From the NCBI GenBank assembly GCA_949373155.1, contig CASICK010000011.1, forward strand, positions 13,496-77,495: DNA of 64,000 nt, in the 5' to 3' direction. Each line of letters starts with the position of its first letter. Within the stretch, counting starts at the first letter, position 1. This document shows positions 57,806-64,000 of this stretch, piece by piece. Under the pieces are notes generated by a model. The model did no database searches and was not told the DNA's origin. It was given only the letters and a program-made list of their open reading frames with translations. The translations under genes were made by a program, and so were the position numbers. Source of the stretch: an uncultured Synechococcus sp. (GTDB lineage Bacteria; Cyanobacteriota; Cyanobacteriia; PCC-6307; Cyanobiaceae).

Positions 57806-58228
57806 TCAAGGGCTTTGTGCTGGTCTGTTATGAGCCGATGAATGCAGCCGGCATTTGCCATCGACCAGCTCGAGGGTCACTGGGTCCGGTAAGTGGAGGG
57901 CGGCAGTGCCGATGAGTTCAACCCTGATCAGCTCGTTTGGGTTGTCGGGCAAGACCCCTAGAAAATCGCCTCCCACAATGCGGCGTCCCCAGCCGCGTCC
58001 TCCAGACACAGCCGCTGACGTTCGCTCAAGCCAGATCAGGCGGTGCCTTGGCAATGGGATGGCCTGGAGGCTGGGGCCGTTTGGAAGGGGCACACTGCTC
58101 AGCCGCCAGGTGCGGCAGCTTTCGCCATCTTCCAGGAGTAAATCCACATGCCGGCAGGCCGGATCATCTGGAGCATTCGTGTGTTCTAGGAATAGATATC
58201 GAGACAGTTGCACCGTTATGGGTTTCAT
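57806..58228 (-). CDS. Conserved hypothetical protein
   Basis: 140 aa, no membrane segments, rich in Pro/Leu/His. A beta-rich pattern (SCRTWRLSSVPLP, VRVELIGTAALHLPDPVTLELVDGKCRL) and a repeated R-rich middle. It lies 50 bp upstream of smc on the same strand and is divergent from the next gene. No family recognised. Confidence 0.65.
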   Translation of the reverse strand: MKPITVQLSRYLFLEHTNAPDDPACRHVDLLLEDGESCRTWRLSSVPLPNGPSLQAIPLPRHRLIWLERTSAAVSGGRGWGRRIVGGDFLGVLPDNPNELIRVELIGTAALHLPDPVTLELVDGKCRLHSSAHNRPAQSP

Positions 58229-58273
58229 CCTCTGGATACCATCTCTAGTCTGAGAAAGGCGTTACCCCTACCC

Positions 58274-58699
58274 ATGGACTCAGCTCCATCCCAAGCGGAA
58301 GAAAAGGATTTCGCGCAACGGTTTCGCGATCATTTTGAGACTCTCGTCCCCGAGATCAAGCGGCGCTGGCCCGAAGTGACTCATCAAGCCTTAGAGGCCA
58401 CCCGGGGCAGTTTTGACGATGTTGTGCAATTAATCGCTTCCCAAGGCGATCGTGCTGTGCAAACCGTGCAGCACCAGCTCGAGGAATTAATGCATGAGCC
58501 TGGTGAGGGTGTGCGCAGTTTTGCGGACACACTTGAGCCCCTGGAGGAGCAACTCGAGCAGCTTCTTGATGACCTCAATTCCACGCTGCGACCCAAGATT
58601 GAACGGCCCGTGCGGGAGCGGCCACTGTTGGCTTTGGCCATCGCTGCTGGGGTGGGTGTGTTGGTCGGTGCCCTGCTGACCGGAGGTCGTCGTTCCTGA
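58274..58699 (+). CDS. Membrane-anchored DUF883-like protein
   Basis: 141 aa from ATG 58274. A long amphipathic helical region (QRFRDHFETLVPEI, QHQLEELMHEPGEG, LEPLEEQLEQLLDDLNSTL) ends with the single membrane anchor RPLLALAIAAGVGVLVGALL and basic TGGRRS. That layout (helical body, C-terminal anchor with GAxxxG) is like ElaB/YqjD ribosome-anchor proteins. Overlaps the next gene by one base. Confidence 0.7.
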   Translation: MDSAPSQAEEKDFAQRFRDHFETLVPEIKRRWPEVTHQALEATRGSFDDVVQLIASQGDRAVQTVQHQLEELMHEPGEGVRSFADTLEPLEEQLEQLLDDLNSTLRPKIERPVRERPLLALAIAAGVGVLVGALLTGGRRS

Positions 58700-59097
58700 T
58701 GAGTGAACTTCCAGGATCTCAACAGAGCCGCCCAAGGGGGCTTGGTGCTGCGGCTCGAGTGACAGCGTTAGCCGGTTCGGTGATGGACCTGCATGTCCGC
58801 ATTGCTTTGCAGGAAGTTAGTCGCGAGAAGCGTCGCCTGATCAGCGGAGGCGTGTTTTTGGCGATGGGCGGAACCTTGATGCTGCTGGCTCTTGTGGCTG
58901 TTGAAACGGCTTTTGTTGTTTGGTCGTTGAACGCGTTCAACTGGACGTTGATGCAGTCGTTGCTCACCCTTGCTGTTTTGAATGTGGTTGTTGCTGGTGT
59001 GAGCTTGCGGATTGGAGGACAGCTGGCGAAGGGCCCTTACTTGCCCCAGACCCTTGAAGGCTTGTCCAAAACCACTCGGGCTGTGCTGGGGCGTTGA
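58699..59097 (+). CDS. Holin-III-like (DUF1469) membrane protein
   Basis: 132 aa. N-terminal soluble helix (ALAGSVMDLHVRIALQEVSREKRRL), two membrane segments (GGVFLAMGGTLMLLALVAVETAFVVW and LMQSLLTLAVLNVVVAGVSL) and a basic end. The ATG is in the stop codon of the gene upstream (TGATG). The pair DUF883-like plus DUF1469-like often goes together; the name holin is historical. Confidence 0.8.
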   Translation: MSELPGSQQSRPRGLGAAARVTALAGSVMDLHVRIALQEVSREKRRLISGGVFLAMGGTLMLLALVAVETAFVVWSLNAFNWTLMQSLLTLAVLNVVVAGVSLRIGGQLAKGPYLPQTLEGLSKTTRAVLGR

Positions 59098-59107
59098 TCG
59101 ATCAGGG

Positions 59108-60265
59108 TTAACGCACTTGGTAATGGAGCCAACGGCAATCGAGTCCGCCGTTGTTGATCGGGATGCGTCGAGACGCTCTCATCCGGAGGGCTCCCGTGAC
59201 GCCAGCATTGCCGCTGAGTAACCAGAAATCCCATCCAGAGGCCTGGGTTTTCACCATTGCACCGAGATCGCCGTACAGCGCCTCAAGATCCTGATCGGCT
59301 CCGATGCGTAGTCCATAGGGAGGATTACAAACGATCGTGCCTGGTCCTTCTGGAAGCTGGAGATCTCTGAAATCTCCCGTTTGAATGGAGATCAAGTGAG
59401 AAAGACCAGCGGCCTCTGCGTTGTTGCGAGCTTGTTTTGCAATCGATGGATCCTGCTCGCAGCCAATGATCATGGGCTGGAATTGGCCCTGCTCTTGGCG
59501 CTTGAGCGCCCGTTCTTTTTCCTCTCTCCAGAGGTCGTCATCAAAATCAGCCCAGCCTTCAAGGGCAAAGCTGCGGTTCAGCCCAGGGGCATGCCCTGCA
59601 GCCAGGGATGCCGCTTCGATCAGCAGGGTCCCTGAACCACAGAGCGGATCCACGAGCGGAGTGGTTCCTGTCCATCCACTCAGGCGGATCAAACCAGCAG
59701 CGAGATTCTCTTTAAGGGGAGCATCCCCCATCTCTGCTCGATAACCGCGGCGGTGGAGACTGCCGCCCGATCCATCGAGACTCAGCACCCCACCCTCTCG
59801 ATCGAGATGTACATGCAGGCAAACATCGGGTTCTTCGAGATTGATTGATGATCGTTGTCCCCAGATGTTTCGTTGTAAATCAACGATCGCGTTTTTGACC
59901 TGAAGTGCGGAGTAGTGGCTGTGATTGAGGCCGGGAGCAGTGCCGGTGACATCGACCCGGAAACTCATCGAGGGATGCAGCCAGCGTTCCCAGTCCAGTC
60001 CTTCCTGAATCCCTGCGTACAGCGACTCGCGTCCATCGCATGGGAATCGGGCCACTTCCCGCAGTAACCGAAACGGAAGGCGGCATTGCAAATGAAGCCG
60101 ATATAAGCAAGCCATATCGGCCTCAAATGCGACCGCTCTACGTAGCGGTTTTACCGCTTTAGCTCCTAAGGCAAGAAGCTCAGCCACTCCTGCTTCCTCT
60201 AAGCCTTGAGGAAGTACGGAGACGCCTTTAATGCGCTCAGATTTTGCTTGTTTTCTGTTCGCCAC
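59108..60265 (-). CDS. RlmL/RsmC-like rRNA methyltransferase with THUMP domain
   Basis: 385 aa. N-terminal THUMP-type RNA-binding region (VLPQGLEEAGVAELLALGAKAV, LHLQCRLPFRLLREVARF), then a SAM-binding core: VDPLCGSGTLLIEAASLA, NAEAAGLSHLISIQTGDFRDL and the catalytic NPPYGLRIG. NPPY indicates methylation of an amino nitrogen of a base, most likely guanine-N2 of 23S rRNA. Start ATG-like at 60265. Located just before the intergenic region of tmRNA. Confidence 0.9.
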   Translation of the reverse strand: MANRKQAKSERIKGVSVLPQGLEEAGVAELLALGAKAVKPLRRAVAFEADMACLYRLHLQCRLPFRLLREVARFPCDGRESLYAGIQEGLDWERWLHPSMSFRVDVTGTAPGLNHSHYSALQVKNAIVDLQRNIWGQRSSINLEEPDVCLHVHLDREGGVLSLDGSGGSLHRRGYRAEMGDAPLKENLAAGLIRLSGWTGTTPLVDPLCGSGTLLIEAASLAAGHAPGLNRSFALEGWADFDDDLWREEKERALKRQEQGQFQPMIIGCEQDPSIAKQARNNAEAAGLSHLISIQTGDFRDLQLPEGPGTIVCNPPYGLRIGADQDLEALYGDLGAMVKTQASGWDFWLLSGNAGVTGALRMRASRRIPINNGGLDCRWLHYQVR

Positions 60266-60710
60266 GACGCCTGAATTTATGCCTGCTGATTGACACGGTA
60301 TCTGAGCATAAGTCTCATATCTTGGTTATAAGTCCAGAGAGGATCGTGGACATCTGATTTCTTGTAGAAAGAAGATAGCAGTTTTGCGCAGAAGTTCTAG
60401 CTTGACCTTTGTGTCAAGCTAGTATAATGATGACCTTGTTGATGCTTTTTTAGGCAGTATTTCTGGGATTAATAGCAAGAAAGCCGCGCTAGGATTATTG
60501 CTGAAGCGTGAAAATTAAAAAACATTAGAGTGATCAGGCTCCAATTGATACCTTTGCATTGATTGATTTGCCTTCGATTTACTCTTTGCTGGTAATAATC
60601 ATTGGCTTTTAAAGATCTGCTCTGTTGATGTGCCGCTTCGTCGATGCCCTGATGTCCTTTCTTATGAGGAGGTCGATGCCATTTCTCGTACTGGATGCCA
60701 GAATGAAAAG
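60266..60710. other. 445-bp AT-rich intergenic region upstream of tmRNA
   Basis: No protein gene is evident. It contains the inverted-repeat promoter-like element at 60397-60428 and otherwise only short frames. It probably holds the tmRNA promoter and leader, and may encode an unrecognised small RNA. Confidence 0.5.
60397..60428 (+). promoter_or_regulatory. Perfect 10-bp inverted repeat over a sigma70-like promoter
   Basis: CTAGCTTGAC (60397-60406), six-base loop, GTCAAGCTAG (60413-60422), then TATAAT at 60423-60428. TTGACC (60402-60407) can serve as a -35 with a short 15-bp spacer. The repeat would act as an operator for a dimeric regulator, or as a hairpin if transcribed. Confidence 0.45.
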
Positions 60711-61021
60711 GTCCGTTCTTGAACGGACTAGGTGGTCCACACCGGTGTTTCGGACAGCGGTTCGATTCCGCTCAGCTCCATTCTCCCCTCGGGGCTGCAA
60801 TGGTTTCGACGGGGCATAAGGAGGGTGACTGAAGCCTGCTCGGTAAGAGCAAATTCCGTAACTGCGAACAACATCGTACGTTTCTCCCGTCAAGCAGCCC
60901 CTGTTGCTGCCTGACCCTTTTAAGGGAGATGGGGTGAAGTCAGCCTTATCACCCAAGTGACTCAGTGGGGGTGGAAAGCCCCCTTAAACCATTCCAGGAG
61001 CAGAGGATCTCACGGGTCCGC
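60711..61021 (+). ncRNA. ssrA: Permuted (two-piece) tmRNA
   Basis: Rescues stalled ribosomes and tags their products. The acceptor piece lies first: GCGGTTCGATTCCGC and CAGCTCC-A end at 60780. After 10 spacer bases the coding piece begins at 60791 with GGGGCTGCAATGG. GGGGCTG pairs with CAGCTCC (one G-U). The tag reading frame starts at GCG 60864 and ends TGA 60912: ANNIVRFSRQAAPVAA. Pseudoknot-forming GC-rich segments follow (GGGGTGAAGTCAGCC, GTGGGGGTGG). The 3' coding end GGTCCG (61015-61020) can pair with CGGACT (60724-60729), closing the long helix. Ends of both pieces are inferred, not mapped. Confidence 0.93.
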
Positions 61022-61027
61022 TTTTTT
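61005..61027 (+). terminator. Terminator of tmRNA
   Basis: GGATC, a five-base loop and GGTCC (one wobble) followed by GCTTTTTT. The 3' half of the stem is also the strand that closes the tmRNA helix with the acceptor piece, so the same bases may serve both. Confidence 0.7.
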
Positions 61028-61476
61028 ATTGCTCAGGGGCCGCGTGACAAATTCGTGACAACAGGGCTTTCTCCTGCCTCTGCGTGACAATGGGGCTTCT
61101 CGCTATTGCTTCCTCAGCGTTTGCTCTGAGCTTCCAGTTTATTGAGAGTCTCGACTTTGCTTGCTCATCGGCATTCGCGAGGCTCTAACCATTCCTTAGT
61201 AGTTATTGGGTACGGTCTCCCACTGCTGTCAACCCTGCCAAGCGCGACAATTATTTTCTGTTATTACTCATCTTGACGTTTTTGGGTCGAGGTTTGTGAG
61301 TTGCCCAGCTTCAGCTCTGAACTATTAATTACGCTTAAATAGTAGTATTGATCGAGATAGTTCATCCATCAGCTTGTTGCAGCTTGGTTGCTAAAAGAAT
61401 GTTTTGGTGAATGTATTGACTGCTTGACAAGGAAAATTATCCGATTTCAAGTATGATTTATGCCTTCTCTGTTGTT
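61028..61476. other. 449-bp non-coding start of the post-tmRNA island
   Basis: No gene is seen. It carries three copies of CGTGACAA (61043-61050, 61054-61061, 61083-61090) right after the tmRNA terminator, then AT-rich sequence. I find no duplicate of the tmRNA 3' end that would mark a clear attachment site. Confidence 0.5.
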
Positions 61477-62433
61477 TCACTTTAGTGACTCGAAGTAGTC
61501 GGAAATCTCTCTGACGCACTCACCAGGCGTCTCACGAGCTTTGTTCGCGTCAAAGCGAATAGTCGCAAATCCCCGTTTAATCCAATGACTGTCCTTTGCT
61601 CTGTCCTTTCGAAACTGTTCCAAACGTCCATTTGAAGTAGATGTCTTGCCTCCCCAATGCACCTCTCCATCTACTTCTACGATTAAAGCTTTTGCATTAC
61701 TATAGACAATAATATCAGGTTGAATAAAACTCTCGTCATTTCTTTCTGGTGGAAAAACATGCGACTCGCAAGCAAACATAAATCCCTGCTGTTGAAGCTC
61801 CTCCGCAAGCCTGGTGTGAGAAAAGCTCATCTTTAATCCTCTAAATCGATAGGTTTGTATTGTGGACTTAGGGAATTTAAAAAATGGGGCATCTAACCCC
61901 CACATCTCGCTAGCGATTAAACCCAGGGAAGGATATTCGTTAGGTCCAATTTTTTTAATAACAACATTATCAAATTCTCCAATGTCGCCAATAGCATGCA
62001 TGCGCTTGAGCCTTTCGGCTACCATCTGCACGAAAATGTCACCTGGAGTGAGCTTTTCAGAAGTGAAGGAAGATCGCTTGATTAATTTATCACAATAGGT
62101 CTCAATTTCATCATTTGCAAAGGCTAATCCTAGACTAAAAGTTTTTTGAATTTCCCCTCTTTCTGTTTCTATAATCTCATCGCTCACAATGTCGCCATAT
62201 ACCACGGGAATGATTTTTGATGTGGCAGGTTTTCCAGGAAAGCCAACAGATACAAAACTGGCTTCTGAGTAAATTCTTACACAATCGATGCAAAAATTAT
62301 AAGTCTTTTCGTCAATCTCCTTCCATTTGAAACCATCACGGCTATACCTTGCTAAATCAGATATTGAGCCAATCCATAAATCTCTTAATTCTGCAGAAGT
62401 AAGATCATTGACGGATCTTCTCGGGTCATCCAT
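61477..62433 (-). CDS. Putative nuclease with DUF559/Vsr-like (PD-(D/E)XK) C-terminus
   Basis: 318 aa. The last ~80 residues carry QPDIIVYSNAKALIVEVDGEVHWG, with Asp, then Glu-Val-Asp, then RLEQFRKDRAKDSHWIKRGFATIRFDANKA. This D...EVDGxxH...R...DRxRD pattern is that of DUF559-like restriction-endonuclease folds. The N-terminal ~200 residues are of no family I recognise and may bind DNA or a partner. AT-rich codon use differs from the core genome. It lies 440 bp past tmRNA, pointing toward it, beside the zinc-ribbon gene. Confidence 0.7.
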   Translation of the reverse strand: MDDPRRSVNDLTSAELRDLWIGSISDLARYSRDGFKWKEIDEKTYNFCIDCVRIYSEASFVSVGFPGKPATSKIIPVVYGDIVSDEIIETERGEIQKTFSLGLAFANDEIETYCDKLIKRSSFTSEKLTPGDIFVQMVAERLKRMHAIGDIGEFDNVVIKKIGPNEYPSLGLIASEMWGLDAPFFKFPKSTIQTYRFRGLKMSFSHTRLAEELQQQGFMFACESHVFPPERNDESFIQPDIIVYSNAKALIVEVDGEVHWGGKTSTSNGRLEQFRKDRAKDSHWIKRGFATIRFDANKARETPGECVREISDYFESLK

Positions 62434-62581
62434 GTTGATTCAGCTAATCAGGCTTTGACCATACTTTTGCGCAATATGGCAGTTCCGTCAAGATTAATGA
62501 TAGCCTCATCAATTGAATATGCATTCTTGAATTCTGATCATCAGACCTTTGTATTGCTGAATGCAAGATATTTTTCAGGAG

Positions 62582-64000
62582 TTAGTTGATAGTGCTTGTA
62601 TTTGCTTTTTTAGATTTGTTTTTGTCGTATGATCTTCTCTTTGTCTCCTCAACTTTTTGTGGATTTGTTAGCACGTAATTCCGCTTGCTTTCGGCACCTG
62701 CGCACCCTGGAGAGCAAAATATCTTGTCCTGTCTCATCTCTGGTGTCATCAAAAAGGTGAAACCACACTCTGGGCATTTGCGAAACTCATTCGCTTCAAT
62801 AATTGCTTTTGCACGCGCATCTTTGTTTTCTTTTGTGGTCTTCTTTTGGCATATTTGCACACACTCGCAGCATGATCCTGAGACCCAGCGTGGCGAAAGA
62901 TGTCCTCGTCTGCATCTCTTCCCATTGAAATACCTGGTTATATTTTTCTGATAAGCTTCAAGTTTTGACATTGGTAAATTATCCCACTCTTTTGGATATA
63001 CTTCGTCTCCATAATGCTGCATAACTATCCCGGATGTTACTTCTTCTAGAGTCATGATTTCAGACGTTTGAAGAGCTTTGACACCAGCGGCAGTAAAAAG
63101 CTCATTAAGCGATTTTACCTGAAGCTTGTTCTTATACCAGTTTTCTATCTTTCCTTCTATCTCGAGCCCTATTGATACTTTAAGCCATTTCTTTAGTTCA
63201 GATTCTTTCTGGAAAATTTTTTGACCATTAGAGGGTCCAAATATGTCTAATTCGCACCAGCCATCGCGATAGTGGGTGGCAAGTCTTCTTGGTAAGTCAT
63301 TTGTTATGCCAAACTGCATTTCAGTACCTCTTTCCATTAAGTACATCCATGCTGGGAGTAAGTGATTAAAACCTGTTTCAGCGCATGCAGGGCAGCCTGT
63401 CGGCGTAGAGTTTATTAATCTACTGGGTTTGGCAGGCCACTGATTTGTACAGTCATTTTGATGGCATTTAAATAGGGTTGATTGATTGCTACCGTCGAAT
63501 GATCCGATCAGTGTGATTGTTCCACCGCTTACGGCTTGTAGCCTTTCCTTAAAAGTTTTTTCTGTTAATGGTGCATTTCCAGCGCAGCTTGGACATCCAG
63601 CATCTCTGTAGATGATTGTAGCAATTGTTGGCATCCATTCATACCCACAGATATTGCAGCTAAATTCTACATTTGATGTTGTATTTGTGTATCCACTTCC
63701 CATGATCAGAGTTGGCTTGTTTTCTATTAACCACTCCCTGATTTCTATCTCGGGAATAGATCGGTCTCTTCCATTTGCTTTCCAACCGCAGTCCCTGCAG
63801 CCATGGTGCCCTCTATCTTGGAGCCTTAGGATCTCTGGCTGGGTTTTCCAGTGTTTGCCTCCTTGGGTATCGCAAGCTGGATTTAGGCAGTGAAAAGTTG
63901 CTTTTAGGCTTGAGCTTGTGTATTCAACTAGCTCAATAAATGGTCTTTCAGCTTTGAGCCATGATATAAAATTTTCTTCCGATAAAGTTCGTGACTGGCG
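62582..64000 (-). CDS. GIY-YIG-like nuclease with tandem zinc ribbons (partial)
   Basis: Open to the window edge with no upstream stop, so the 5' end is missing; about 472 residues are visible. The first part has three related units of 65-70 aa with paired cysteines: FHCLNPACD...GCRDCG, SCNICGYEW...GCPSCAG and FKCHQNDC...GCPACAE. Then YLMERGTEMQFGITNDLPRRLATHYRDGW looks like a GIY-YIG-type (T5orf172/Seg-like) catalytic region. Two more ribbons (CRRGH...CCECVQIC and KCPECGF...FCSPGC) follow. The layout is that of a free-standing homing endonuclease or mobile defence-type protein. Strongly AT-rich, Lys-rich end. Likely foreign. Confidence 0.65.
   Translation of the reverse strand, partial: RQSRTLSEENFISWLKAERPFIELVEYTSSSLKATFHCLNPACDTQGGKHWKTQPEILRLQDRGHHGCRDCGWKANGRDRSIPEIEIREWLIENKPTLIMGSGYTNTTSNVEFSCNICGYEWMPTIATIIYRDAGCPSCAGNAPLTEKTFKERLQAVSGGTITLIGSFDGSNQSTLFKCHQNDCTNQWPAKPSRLINSTPTGCPACAETGFNHLLPAWMYLMERGTEMQFGITNDLPRRLATHYRDGWCELDIFGPSNGQKIFQKESELKKWLKVSIGLEIEGKIENWYKNKLQVKSLNELFTAAGVKALQTSEIMTLEEVTSGIVMQHYGDEVYPKEWDNLPMSKLEAYQKNITRYFNGKRCRRGHLSPRWVSGSCCECVQICQKKTTKENKDARAKAIIEANEFRKCPECGFTFLMTPEMRQDKIFCSPGCAGAESKRNYVLTNPQKVEETKRRSYDKNKSKKANTSTIN

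Noticed and set aside
60609..60956. Minus-strand frame across tmRNA
   Set aside because: It is antisense to the highly structured ssrA gene and has no family features.

Overview
The window looks like the chromosome of a marine picocyanobacterium, most likely a Synechococcus of the open-ocean/coastal group. The evidence is a phycobilisome rod-core linker (cpcG), an S-type phycobilin lyase, psbX, ycf66, a high-light-inducible protein, a PucC-type pigment carrier, a SUF operon with a four-cysteine SufR, and a permuted two-piece tmRNA whose tag reads ANNIVRFSRQAAPVAA. Most of the window has moderate GC and tightly packed genes. The 19.6-25.3 kb and 61-64 kb stretches are visibly AT-richer and more accessory. 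The strain cannot be named from sequence alone.

Layout. 0-7.8 kb: potassium uptake (ktrA partial, ktrB), hflX coupled to a type II NADH dehydrogenase, then cysH, coaX, a Bcp peroxiredoxin and a broken phosphopantetheinyl transferase. 7.9-15.9 kb: a secreted DUF1400-like protein, a RarA fusion protein and a three-gene RND efflux operon. 15.9-26.7 kb: phosphoglucomutase (broken), a PucC-family carrier (broken), a LysR-like regulator (broken), a type II sigma factor, an outer-membrane protein, an acidic beta-helix protein and a phospholipase-D-like lipoprotein (broken). 26.8-30.8 kb: DUF4912 protein, cpcG, cpcS-type lyase, a small conserved protein and sufR, all on the minus strand. 31-36.8 kb: ftrC-sufB-sufC-sufD-sufS and a DUF1543 protein. 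36.9-44.2 kb: methylthioribose salvage (mtnA plus class II aldolase), S9 peptidase, peptide deformylase, rpsU and a ComM-type ATPase. 44.3-52.8 kb: HIT protein, SbmA/BacA-like ABC transporter with a coupled hli gene, two TolB-like lipoproteins, ycf66, psbX, YggT, accC, tRNA-Leu, an LpxB-like glycosyltransferase and msrB. 52.9-60.3 kb: PRC-barrel protein, smc, small membrane proteins and a THUMP-type RNA methyltransferase. 60.4-64 kb: permuted tmRNA followed by an AT-rich island with two nuclease-like genes.

The most unusual feature is a set of five genes, all between 6.6 and 26.7 kb, whose reading frame breaks at one point while both halves stay well conserved. Four need a +1 shift. In phosphoglucomutase the break falls on CTT-AGG-C directly after a perfect AAGGAGGT, which resembles programmed +1 frameshift signals. 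The plain alternatives are base-call errors or recent indels, and raw reads or proteomics would decide. A second point of interest is the nuclease pair immediately downstream of tmRNA, a typical integration locus.
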